This document shows, piece by piece, positions 49,633-61,357 of a stretch of DNA of 64,000 nucleotides. A program made the translations under genes and the position numbers. The notes below the pieces were generated by a model. It was not told the DNA's origin. It worked only from the letters and a program-made list of their open reading frames with translations, and ran no database searches. This stretch comes from Bartonella taylorii 8TBB (GTDB lineage Bacteria > Pseudomonadota > Alphaproteobacteria > Rhizobiales > Rhizobiaceae): NCBI RefSeq assembly GCF_902825155.1, contig NZ_CADEAG010000001.1, forward strand, positions 310,001-374,000, read 5' to 3'. Position 1 is the first letter of the stretch, and each line of letters begins with the position of its first letter.

Positions 49633-51030
49633 TCATTGATGAATAGGGGTATGGGGGTTGAAAAATGACACAATAACCCTTGCTAATCTTTGCGCTACTT
49701 TTTGTTTACTCATGTGCGGCCACTGTTCAACATTTTCTTTACTAACGAGATAAACTTGATTTGTATCAGCACCCATAACGCTTATGCCATCAGCTTGAAG
49801 AGAGATATCATTGGCAAGAATAAAATCTGCTCTTTTTTCGATACATTTTTTTTGCGCATTAGCAATGATATCACAGGTTTCAGCAGCAAAGCCAATCACA
49901 AGTGGGGGACGGTTTGAAGCATGGCTAATTGTTGCCAAAATATCAGGATTTTCAACCATCTGCAAGGATGGTGGTGCTTGATGAGCATGTTTTTTGATCT
50001 TGTGTGAAGATTGCGTTTGGCTGCGCCAGTCGCAAACGGCAGAAACAAAAACTGCGCCATCGGCAGGCAAAGCATCCTGAACAGCTTGTAACATTTGATG
50101 CGCTGTTTCAACATGAATGGTTTTGACCCCTTGTGGATCGGCAAGATTAACCGGTCCACAGATAAGCGTCACTTTGGCGCCCAAATGTGTAAGAGCTATC
50201 GCAATAGCATGACCTTGTTTGCCTGAAGAGCGATTAGCAAGGTAACGCACGGGATCAATCGGTTCATGGGTAGGGCCAGAAGTAACAATGAAATGGCGAC
50301 CAGCAAGTGGCCTTTCTTGCACACCCAAAAGAGTTTCTACTGCGGCTACAATGGTTAAGGGTTCACTCATGCGTCCACAGCCTGTTTCATCGCGTTCAGC
50401 CATTTTTCCAATTTCTGGTCCGACTATATGAACGCCATCTGTGCGCAGTTGTGCAACATTGCGAACCGTTGCTGGATGTGTCCACATCGTGGGATTCATG
50501 GCTGGTGCAATCAAGAGTGGGCATTGTGCTGCTAAAAGCACACAATTAGCCAGATCATCTCCTATGCCGTTGGCTATTTTTGCAATGCGATTGGCTGTAG
50601 CGGGCGCTAAAATAATAAGGTCAGCATTACGTGCTAATCGTATATGTCCAATATCATGTTCTTCTTCGCGTGAAAACAAATCACTATACACAGTATGACC
50701 GCTCAAAGCTTCAGCTGCTAAAGGGGTAATGAATTTTTGTGCTGCTTTTGTCATAATAATGTTCAAGTGCGCTCCACGTTCTTGCAAACGGCGAATCAAA
50801 TCAAGCGTTTTATAGGCTGCAATACTACCGCCAATAATAAGGAGAAGAGATTTTGATTGCAATGATTGCAATTCGACAGCACTCACTTGAGAGGGGTATG
50901 TCGTTGGAGTGGAGGGATTGCTTAAAAGGCGACGCGCTTCCTCTTCCATAGAGACACCATTTTTTGCGGCACGTATGCGCAAAGATTCTTTGACTTCAGA
51001 TGAAAGATTGCGAATGGTAATACTAGCCAT
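49633..51030 (-). CDS. coaBC: CoaBC fused to an N-terminal FitA-like ribbon-helix-helix domain
   Basis: CoaBC makes 4'-phosphopantetheine from phosphopantothenate and cysteine. Residues 1-40 (MASITIRNLSSEVKESLRIR, then SMEEEARRLL) are an antitoxin-like ribbon-helix-helix domain. Residues 60-230 are the flavin-dependent decarboxylase with GGSIAAYKTLDL, HIRLARNADL and PAMNPTMW. Residues 240-465 are the ligase with TSGPTHEPIDPVRYLANRSS. The usual ACGD cysteine motif is instead AERD with a cysteine six residues later. The ATG at 51030 gives the family RHH start; another at 51039 is possible. No toxin gene is adjacent. Length is about 60 more than E. coli CoaBC. Confidence 0.88.
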   Translation of the reverse strand: MASITIRNLSSEVKESLRIRAAKNGVSMEEEARRLLSNPSTPTTYPSQVSAVELQSLQSKSLLLIIGGSIAAYKTLDLIRRLQERGAHLNIIMTKAAQKFITPLAAEALSGHTVYSDLFSREEEHDIGHIRLARNADLIILAPATANRIAKIANGIGDDLANCVLLAAQCPLLIAPAMNPTMWTHPATVRNVAQLRTDGVHIVGPEIGKMAERDETGCGRMSEPLTIVAAVETLLGVQERPLAGRHFIVTSGPTHEPIDPVRYLANRSSGKQGHAIAIALTHLGAKVTLICGPVNLADPQGVKTIHVETAHQMLQAVQDALPADGAVFVSAVCDWRSQTQSSHKIKKHAHQAPPSLQMVENPDILATISHASNRPPLVIGFAAETCDIIANAQKKCIEKRADFILANDISLQADGISVMGADTNQVYLVSKENVEQWPHMSKQKVAQRLARVIVSFFNPHTPIHQ

Positions 51031-51099
51031 AAAATACATCCAAGAAGTGAATTGATTTCAACGATTTCATTATTGGTATTTTTTAGCATATTAAGCAGA

Positions 51100-52686
51100 T
51101 TAGAAAAGATGAAAAAGATAAAAAGTGAGACAAACACAACAAAGCGCAATGATAAATAGACTATAACGGCCATAACGGTTGGTACGACTTTGTTCGACCG
51201 CAAGTTGTTTAAGGGTAGTGGGAGAAAGATTAAGTCCCGTTTTTCTCATGTTGTTGAGGTCTTCTTCTATACGTTGGAAGTTTTGTATCAATTGCGGTGT
51301 TTTGCGTGCCAGCGAAAGGAGCGCTTGCGCTCCTTCACTAAAATCTTTTGCCAGTCCCACGGGTCCTAAATTTTTGCCAATCCATTCTCTGACAACGGGT
51401 TCAGAAGCTTTCCACATGTTAAAATGAGGGTCCAATGTGCGGGCTACACCTTCAACGACAACCATAGTCTTTTGTAATAGTAAAAGTTCAGGTCGTGTTT
51501 GCATATCAAACAATTCAGTGACTTCAAACAATAAGGTAAGCAACTTAGCCATGGAAATGCTTTGCGCTGATTGCCCGTGAATTGGTTCACCAATGGCACG
51601 ATTGGCTTGAGCAAAGCTTTCAATATTGTGGTGCGGAGGTACATATCCTGCTTCAAAATGAGCACGTGCTACCCGATGGTAATCGCGCGTAATAAAGCCG
51701 TAAAGAATTTCAGCAAGGAAATGCTTTTCTTTTTTGCCAAGTCGTCCTGTAATTCCCAAATCGACAGCAACAATACACCCTTTGGGGTCTATAAATAAAT
51801 TACCAGGATGCATATCAGCATGAAAAAAACCATCACGCAATGTATGACGAAGGAAAGATTGAATGAGTGTAATTGCGAGTGTTTCCAAATTAAAACCAGC
51901 CTCTTTGAGGGCAGAAATCTCGGATATTCTTATACCATCAATCCATTCCATTGTTAAAACATTGCGTCCTGTTCGCTCCCAGTCAATTTGTGGAACGCGA
52001 AATCCTACATCATGTTGAATATTTTCAGCCATTTCTGATATGGCAGCTGCCTCTAACCGTAAATCCATTTCAATACGTGTGGTTTGTGCCAAAGTATCGA
52101 CCACACAAACAGGGCGTAGCCTTCGAGAAGCTGGTATATAACGCTCTTGTAAATGGGCAATGAGATAGAAGCTTCTAAGGTCTTTAGCAAAACGCGTTCT
52201 GATACTGGGGCGGATGACTTTAACAGCACATTTTTTTTTATGACCGGTCCCATCATTGTATTCAGCTGGATGGACTTGGGCAATAGAAGCGGCGGCAATG
52301 GGTGGATAAAAATTTACGAATAAATCATTGATAGAACGACCAAGCGAACTTTCAATTTGTGCAATGGCAGCAGTGCAAGAAAATGTTTCGACACGATCTT
52401 GTAGTTGCGCCAAATCTTCCGCAAGATCACGTCCAACGATATCGGGTCTGGTAGCAAGAAATTGACCAAGTTTTATATAAGAGGGACCAAGCCTATTGAT
52501 GGCATAAGAAATATTTTCAGATCTTTGCTTTTTTTTCGTTTTGCGTCGCGCTAATGCACTTGCGATACGATGACATAATGCTGGAAATCCTTGAAGATCA
52601 TCGTGAGGAAGAGCCTTCAAAACACCTTCACGCGCTAAAACCCATCCTGCGCGCATCAATTGAAAGTAAGTGGAAATTTGCACCAT
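51100..52686 (-). CDS. ubiB: UbiB, ABC1-family protein of ubiquinone synthesis
   Basis: UbiB is an atypical kinase-like ATPase needed for ubiquinone synthesis. The 528-residue protein has the family KxGQ motif in YIKLGQFLATRPD, the alanine-rich AAASIAQVH loop, FHADMHPGNLF and VDLGITG catalytic segments, and a hydrophobic C-terminal anchor. The frame extends to a TTG but the ATG at 52686, two bases after the ubiE stop, is preferred. ubiE-ubiB is a conserved pair. Confidence 0.93.
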   Translation of the reverse strand: MVQISTYFQLMRAGWVLAREGVLKALPHDDLQGFPALCHRIASALARRKTKKKQRSENISYAINRLGPSYIKLGQFLATRPDIVGRDLAEDLAQLQDRVETFSCTAAIAQIESSLGRSINDLFVNFYPPIAAASIAQVHPAEYNDGTGHKKKCAVKVIRPSIRTRFAKDLRSFYLIAHLQERYIPASRRLRPVCVVDTLAQTTRIEMDLRLEAAAISEMAENIQHDVGFRVPQIDWERTGRNVLTMEWIDGIRISEISALKEAGFNLETLAITLIQSFLRHTLRDGFFHADMHPGNLFIDPKGCIVAVDLGITGRLGKKEKHFLAEILYGFITRDYHRVARAHFEAGYVPPHHNIESFAQANRAIGEPIHGQSAQSISMAKLLTLLFEVTELFDMQTRPELLLLQKTMVVVEGVARTLDPHFNMWKASEPVVREWIGKNLGPVGLAKDFSEGAQALLSLARKTPQLIQNFQRIEEDLNNMRKTGLNLSPTTLKQLAVEQSRTNRYGRYSLFIIALCCVCLTFYLFHLF

Positions 52687-52688
52687 TT

Positions 52689-53471
52689 TTAAATTTTCCA
52701 ACCTGAATGCAGTGCTGCGATTGCACCCGTAAGATTACGGTAAGATACTCGCGAAAATCCTGCACGATTTATCATATGGGCAAAATCATCTTGTTTAGGA
52801 AATTTACGAATAGATTCAACCAAATAACGATAAGCATCGCCATCATTTGCGATGACTTGTCCAAGCTTAGGGATAGCATGGAAAGACCAAAGATCATAAA
52901 TTTTGTCAAGCAGGGGCATCTCGACATTTGAAAATTCTAAACATAAAAAACGTCCTCCCGGTTTCAAAACACGAAAAGCTTCTCTAAGGGCTTTGTCGAT
53001 ATGAGGCACATTACGGATTCCAAAAGCGATAGTATAAGCATCAAAACTTTTATCTTCAAAAGGTAACTGTTCTGCATTGGCTTCAACAAAATCAACCTGA
53101 GAAGCAAGACCATTTTTTTGTGCGCGCTTTTTTCCGACATTGAGCATCGAGCCGTTAATATCAAGCACTGTAACATGGGCTTTTTGGCGTGAAGCATTAA
53201 GAATGCGAAAAGCGATATCACCAGTACCGCCAGCAACATCAAGAACCTTCCAATTAGAAAGTGCGGGTGGAGAGAGCCATGCAACCATAGAATTTTTCCA
53301 CACACGGTGTAGCCCTAATGATAAGATATCATTCATCTTATCATAGTTCTCAGCAACAGAGTGAAACACACCATCAACCATAGATTGTTTTTGTGCTGCA
53401 TCAACTCTTGTAAAGCCAAAAGAGTTCTCCATACCACCTTTGGCTCCTAAGCGTTCTGTTTCAGCTGTCAT
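52689..53471 (-). CDS. ubiE: UbiE, demethylmenaquinone/2-methoxy-6-polyprenyl-benzoquinol methyltransferase
   Basis: UbiE is the C-methyltransferase of ubiquinone synthesis. The 260-residue protein has motif [13 protein letters not shown], the family [17 protein letters not shown], and ending [16 protein letters not shown]. The frame extends upstream to a TTG, but an ATG at 53471 has the family start TAETERLG and AGG eight bases before it; the ATG at 53477 is also possible. It is followed by ubiB after two bases. Confidence 0.94.
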   Translation of the reverse strand: MTAETERLGAKGGMENSFGFTRVDAAQKQSMVDGVFHSVAENYDKMNDILSLGLHRVWKNSMVAWLSPPALSNWKVLDVAGGTGDIAFRILNASRQKAHVTVLDINGSMLNVGKKRAQKNGLASQVDFVEANAEQLPFEDKSFDAYTIAFGIRNVPHIDKALREAFRVLKPGGRFLCLEFSNVEMPLLDKIYDLWSFHAIPKLGQVIANDGDAYRYLVESIRKFPKQDDFAHMINRAGFSRVSYRNLTGAIAALHSGWKI

Positions 53472-53591
53472 ATACATGACCTTCCTTATTTTTTTATCGT
53501 AAATGAAGTGAAGCAGAGAGAAAATATTCAAATACGAAAAAACAATATATAAAACTGCGACGTTTATACAGCTAGAAACGAAAGACTACCT

Positions 53592-56525
<2,934 letters not shown>

Positions 56526-57443
56526 TTGAACATACAGAAACCTATATATGCAAAACATTTTCAACTGCACTTACAACATTTTCTTCCCAAGAATATATTT
56601 AATACTCTTATTGGAGCGTTATTTATAACATGGGGATTTTTATTTTCCGCCTTTGCAGAAGCTGAAACGGTTGGAGAACTGCCTTCTTTTTTTGATTCGC
56701 ATGAATATTTTGTACAACCTGACACAACGGATATAATCCGTTTGCGTTTTGTAACAACTTTTGATTTTCCTCCCTTTAACTTTCTTGACAAAACAGGACA
56801 TCTTGCAGGTTATAATATTGATTTGTTGCGTGCTATTTGCTCGAAATTAGGCCTTAAGAAATTTTGTGAGGTAGAAGTTGTTCCTTGGGAAGAGCTTGTA
56901 GACCATGTAAAAAATGGTGGAGCAGAAGTGATTATCGCTGGTTTAAAAGAAACAATCAAAACACGTCAAGATATTGTTTTTACAAAGTCTTATTTACGCT
57001 TTCCGGCTCGATTTGTTGCCTCTCGACTTGTCAATCTTGATGCACCAATCAGCGATAGACTAGCACATTTAAACAGTGGATTTTTATTCAACAGTGCCCA
57101 TGAAAAGCTTTTCCAGAGTTATTTTCCTGAAGCCAAAGGACAGGGATTTAACAATAGGGAAGAGCTCTATAAAGCGCTACAGGATCATAAAATTGATCTT
57201 ATTTTTGATGATGGATTTGCTTTATCTTTATGGTTAAATGATGCAAAATCCATCAATTGCTGCCATTTTGTTGGAGGGGCGTATATGGCTCCACAGCTAT
57301 TGGGGCAAGGAATGCGTCTTGCTGTTGCAAAAAAGAACGAAAAATTGGTTGATATACTCAATTATGCTCTGAAATCTCTAGAAGATGATGGCAAGCTTTC
57401 AGAGCTTTATCTGCGTTATTTTCCTATTAGTTTTTATCGATGA
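56526..57443 (+). CDS. Periplasmic solute-binding protein, family 3
   Basis: The protein binds amino acids or similar small ligands in the periplasm. It has a signal peptide (hydrophobic core about residues 26-43, ending AFAEA) and the family 3 pattern LRFVTTFDFPPFNFLDKTG given in part: FDFPPFNFLD near 80 and GYNIDLLRAICSKLG. No ATG opens the frame. A GGGGTG lies six bases before TTG 56526, which is chosen (305 residues); GTG at 56517 is also possible. No permease or ATPase gene is nearby, so it is an orphan that may serve another transporter or a sensor. Confidence 0.78.
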   Translation: MNIQKPIYAKHFQLHLQHFLPKNIFNTLIGALFITWGFLFSAFAEAETVGELPSFFDSHEYFVQPDTTDIIRLRFVTTFDFPPFNFLDKTGHLAGYNIDLLRAICSKLGLKKFCEVEVVPWEELVDHVKNGGAEVIIAGLKETIKTRQDIVFTKSYLRFPARFVASRLVNLDAPISDRLAHLNSGFLFNSAHEKLFQSYFPEAKGQGFNNREELYKALQDHKIDLIFDDGFALSLWLNDAKSINCCHFVGGAYMAPQLLGQGMRLAVAKKNEKLVDILNYALKSLEDDGKLSELYLRYFPISFYR

Positions 57444-57453
57444 ATACTTTACC

Positions 57454-58986
57454 TTAAGTAAGAGCTGTTAGTCTTTCGGTGCCCAGTCGGTAGGAAATAG
57501 CCTCTGCGAGATGTTGGCGTGAAAGATGGTCTGCTTCGTCGAGATCAGCAATGGTGCGTGCAACTTTGAGAATGCGATGATAGGCACGTGCAGAAAGGTG
57601 CATCTTTTCACTCACATCCCGTAAGAGTTTAGCTGCGTTTTGGTCAGGAATAGCAATTTCTTCGATGATTTTAGCAGGGCAATCACCGTTGGTACGAATA
57701 TGATCAAGTCCCAGTTTAACAAAACGTTTGGCTTGAATCGCACGAGAACGTGCGACTCGTTTTGCAACATCGCAGCTTTTTTCTGATTGTTCTGGTTGCA
57801 TAAGATCCATAGCTGTCAAAGCAGGAACATCGATCCGTAAATCAATTCGGTCTAGCAGAGGACCAGAAATGCGGGATTGATAATCGATTTGACAGCGTAC
57901 TCCTTTTGCGCAAACATAGTCTTTTTCACCTGCCATACCACATCGACAAGGGTTCATTGCGGCAATGAGTTGAATGCGGGCAGGATAGCTGATATGGTGG
58001 TTTGCGCGGGCGATAACACATTCTCCACTCTCTAAAGGTTGACGAAGAGAATCAAGGACTTGTGGAGAAAATTCAGGTAATTCATCAAGGAATAAAACGC
58101 CATTATGTGCGAGTGAAACTTCTCCTGGTCGTCCTTTAAGTCCACCACCGATCATTGCTGCCATGGAAGCAGAATGATGCGGAGCACGAAAAGGGCAGTG
58201 AAGTGAAATGGTATTATGGACTGTGTCTCCTGTGATGGAAGCAATCAGAGAAACGTCTAACAGCTCACGGCTATCAAGAGGTGGCAAAATGGAAGGTAAG
58301 CGTTGGGCTAACATAGATTTTCCAGCGCCAGGAGGACCTACAAACAAAAGATTATGTCGTCCAGCTGCACAAACTTCTAATGCCCGTTTGGCGGTTTTCT
58401 GTCCTTTAATTTCGCAAAGGTCTGGAAGCTCAGTTTGTATAGTATATTGGCGAGGTTGTGGACGTTTTTGAATTTGGGTTCCTTTAAAATGATTGACCAT
58501 GGTGAGAAGAGTCTCGGGAGCGAGAATATTCATCTCTGCATTTGCCCATGCTGCTTCAGGCCCGCATGAGTGGGGACAAATGAGTCCTTTATCGTGTGAT
58601 AAAGCTGTCATTGCAGCTGGTAAAACACCGTTAACGGCGGTGATAGAACCATCCAGTGATAATTCGCCTAAAATGATGTAATCTTGTGCGACCTCAGGAG
58701 GAAGAAGTCCCATAGCAAGCATTAAGCCTACAGCTATTGGCAAATCATAGTGCGATCCCTCTTTAGGTAGATCAGCTGGCGCAAGATTAATCGTAACCCG
58801 TTTGTTAGGCATAGAAAGCCCACAAGCATGGAGAGCTGCTTGTACGCGTTCACGACTTTCTGCGATCGCTTTATCGGCTAATCCAACAATAGCCATTCCT
58901 ATTTTACCGGGGGAAATCATAACCTGTACATCAACAGGTACTGCTTCTAGACCGCGAAAAGCAACAGTTGTGACACGCGCGATCAT
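57454..58986 (-). CDS. comM: ComM/YifB magnesium-chelatase-like AAA+ ATPase
   Basis: The 510-residue protein has an N-terminal Lon-like protease-fold region, Walker A VGPPGAGKSML near 220, Walker B NGVLFLDELPEF, and the C-terminal Mg-chelatase segment. ComM in Haemophilus and Vibrio is a hexameric helicase that aids branch migration in natural transformation. In other bacteria the family role is unproved. It converges on the solute-binding gene with 10 bp between stops. Confidence 0.9.
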   Translation of the reverse strand: MIARVTTVAFRGLEAVPVDVQVMISPGKIGMAIVGLADKAIAESRERVQAALHACGLSMPNKRVTINLAPADLPKEGSHYDLPIAVGLMLAMGLLPPEVAQDYIILGELSLDGSITAVNGVLPAAMTALSHDKGLICPHSCGPEAAWANAEMNILAPETLLTMVNHFKGTQIQKRPQPRQYTIQTELPDLCEIKGQKTAKRALEVCAAGRHNLLFVGPPGAGKSMLAQRLPSILPPLDSRELLDVSLIASITGDTVHNTISLHCPFRAPHHSASMAAMIGGGLKGRPGEVSLAHNGVLFLDELPEFSPQVLDSLRQPLESGECVIARANHHISYPARIQLIAAMNPCRCGMAGEKDYVCAKGVRCQIDYQSRISGPLLDRIDLRIDVPALTAMDLMQPEQSEKSCDVAKRVARSRAIQAKRFVKLGLDHIRTNGDCPAKIIEEIAIPDQNAAKLLRDVSEKMHLSARAYHRILKVARTIADLDEADHLSRQHLAEAISYRLGTERLTALT

Positions 58987-59398
58987 CAGTTTATTCCCCC
59001 TCTTTTAACTTACGAAGAGACAAACATATCCGTACATAAAAATCAAGAAGTCTCTATATGGTTTTCTGTAGTGAAAGATCTATATACGTGTGCAAGCTTT
59101 TGTAGTGTAATTAGGGAGAATAATTTGCACAAATTTAACCATGATTATATGCGGTTAAATAAAATATTTATAATGCGCTAAATGAATGTGTTAGGGAAAA
59201 AGAAGAAAAGCTGTTTGTATTGTACAGCAGTGCAGGGTTTTATGAATTAAGGGGATGAGACATTATGCATCGTAAGAAAAGAATGTTATTTGCTGTGATC
59301 AAACGTATGAAATATCCAGAGTAGGTATATTTATCTTTCTTGTTCGATGTTATTTATAGTACAAAGTGATGTAAAGTATATTGAAGGTATCTGATTTG
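58987..59398. other. Spacer before tamA
   Basis: The 412-bp gap has one minor frame at 59265-59324 (19 codons, rich in lysine and arginine) preceded by AAGGGGATG; it is too short to support. The rest is AT-rich and holds the tamA promoter, not identifiable by eye. Confidence 0.35.
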
Positions 59399-61357
59399 AT
59401 GTTATATCAGACGGGAGTTTTTTTTAAATCAGGAACCATGCGCAGAGTATTTATAGGTCTATCCTTCGTCTGTGCCTTTCCGCAACCCCTTGCAGCATTT
59501 GAGCTTTTCGGCATTCCTCTTTTTGGTCAAAAGAAAACAAATTCCCCTTCTCATGTCAGTGGTATGGAGAAATTTTATAAAGTTGATGTCATTACATCAC
59601 CAGGTGCTCCATCAGAAGGCGTTAAAATAGTTAAAGCTGTATCTTCTCTCGTCGTTGATCAAGATAAAGCATTCAGCTCTTCTGGCTTGTTGGCTAAAGC
59701 GCGTTCAGATTATCAGGCAATTCTTTCTGCTCTTTATGCTGATGGACGCTACGGCGGTGTTATTAGTATTAAGATTAATGGCTTAGAAGCTGCTGATTTA
59801 AGCCCGGTGACTCAACTTCCAGCACAATCTAATATCGTTATTACCATTGATGCCGGTCCACAATATATTTTTAGTGTTGCAGGTATCGATAAAGTTGCTC
59901 CATTCGTAAAATATAAAACCAATAGAATGCCCACAATTGCAGAATTGGGTTATCAGGTTGGGGCTGTTGCCAAATCTGAAACCATTCTGAAAGCAGAAAG
60001 ATGGGCAATTGAAGGATGGCGTCGGCAGGGTTATGCTAAAGCTAAAGTTATGAAAAGTGAAGTTGTTGCTGATCATGCGTCACGTCTCATTGATGCGCAG
60101 ATTACTGTTGATCTTGGACAAGAAGCTTATTACGGCCCTTTAACTGTGCGTAATGTTAGTAAGAAGCCAAGCGTGGATTCAGCTTATATTGCATGGATGA
60201 CAGGACTGAAGGTAGGCCAAAAATATGATTCTGATGCATTAGCCAAAGCGAATGAAAGGCTTGCAAGACTTAATATTTTTCGTGCTGTGAATATACGTGA
60301 GGCCGAGTCAATTAACCCTGATGGGAGTTTACCGCTTATGCTTGTTTTAGAAGAACGTAAACCACGTCGTTTCGGTGTAGGCGGTAGCTATTCAACATTA
60401 GATGGTACTGGTTTTGAAGCTTATTGGATGCATAACAATCTTTTTGGCCATGCAGAACGTCTTAAAGTTGAGACGAAAATAAGCGGTATTGGCAGTAACA
60501 AGAAGGAATCGTATAATCTGAAAAATTTTGATTATCTTTTCGGCAGCACGTTTATAAAGCCTGGTATATTCACTCCTGATACGGATTTTAGAACAGAATT
60601 AAAAATACAGCAAGATGTCCTAGACAATTACACTACAAAAGCCATCAAAGGAAAGTTTGGTATAACGCATATCTTTAATAGTAATTTATCAGGACAGGTT
60701 GCTATAGAAGCTTCTAATGGTTATTCACACGATGTCTATTTTGGGAACCGTCATTTTACAACAATTGGGTTACCTAGTAGTTTGATTTACGATAGTCGTA
60801 ATAACAAATTTAATGCGACCAAAGGCTTGTATGGTGAGGTGAGTGTTGAACCTTTTTATGAAATACGCTCTAACAATTTTGTAGCAAAAATGACTGTGGA
60901 AGGTCGTTCTTATTGGGCGCTGGATGAAAAGGATCGTTTTATTTTTGCAGCGCGGGCAAAGTTTGGTAAAATTCTTGGAAGTGATAAAGCACAAGTACCT
61001 TCAGATACGCTCTTTTTTGCTGGTGGTGGTGGGTCTGTTCGTGGTTATGCTTATCGCAATATTGGTATCAAAACAGAACAAGATGCTATTGTTGGGGGGC
61101 GGGCGCTTGTTGAGGGGTCAGCAGAGTTACGTTTTTCTTTAAATGATAAGATAGGGGTTGTCAGTTTTCTTGATGGAGGGTTCGTAGGGGGAAAAGCGTT
61201 TGCTGATTTTTCTCAAAAAATAAAATGGGGAGCCGGTATTGGAGGTCGCTATATGACAGGTATTGGTCCTTTACGCATTGATTTAGCTTTTCCTCTTAAG
61301 CGGGGGAAAAGTGATCCTCGTATTGGTTTTTATGTGGGTATAGGGCAAGCGTTTTAA
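59399..61357 (+). CDS. tamA: TamA, Omp85-family outer-membrane assembly factor
   Basis: TamA with TamB inserts autotransporters and other outer-membrane proteins or moves lipids. The protein has a signal peptide (cleavage near PLAAFE), POTRA domains in the first half (GVGGSYS start of the barrel near 330), the GSVRGYAYRN lid-lock motif and a C-terminal phenylalanine (GFYVGIGQAF). The start is uncertain: ATG 59399 follows GAAGG by 11 bases, and ATG 59438 (MRRVFIG) would give a shorter signal peptide. The stop overlaps the next ATG by one base. Confidence 0.88.
   Translation: MLYQTGVFFKSGTMRRVFIGLSFVCAFPQPLAAFELFGIPLFGQKKTNSPSHVSGMEKFYKVDVITSPGAPSEGVKIVKAVSSLVVDQDKAFSSSGLLAKARSDYQAILSALYADGRYGGVISIKINGLEAADLSPVTQLPAQSNIVITIDAGPQYIFSVAGIDKVAPFVKYKTNRMPTIAELGYQVGAVAKSETILKAERWAIEGWRRQGYAKAKVMKSEVVADHASRLIDAQITVDLGQEAYYGPLTVRNVSKKPSVDSAYIAWMTGLKVGQKYDSDALAKANERLARLNIFRAVNIREAESINPDGSLPLMLVLEERKPRRFGVGGSYSTLDGTGFEAYWMHNNLFGHAERLKVETKISGIGSNKKESYNLKNFDYLFGSTFIKPGIFTPDTDFRTELKIQQDVLDNYTTKAIKGKFGITHIFNSNLSGQVAIEASNGYSHDVYFGNRHFTTIGLPSSLIYDSRNNKFNATKGLYGEVSVEPFYEIRSNNFVAKMTVEGRSYWALDEKDRFIFAARAKFGKILGSDKAQVPSDTLFFAGGGGSVRGYAYRNIGIKTEQDAIVGGRALVEGSAELRFSLNDKIGVVSFLDGGFVGGKAFADFSQKIKWGAGIGGRYMTGIGPLRIDLAFPLKRGKSDPRIGFYVGIGQAF

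Noticed and set aside
59265-59324. 19-codon basic frame before tamA
   Set aside because: Too short and only a moderate ribosome site; no further evidence.
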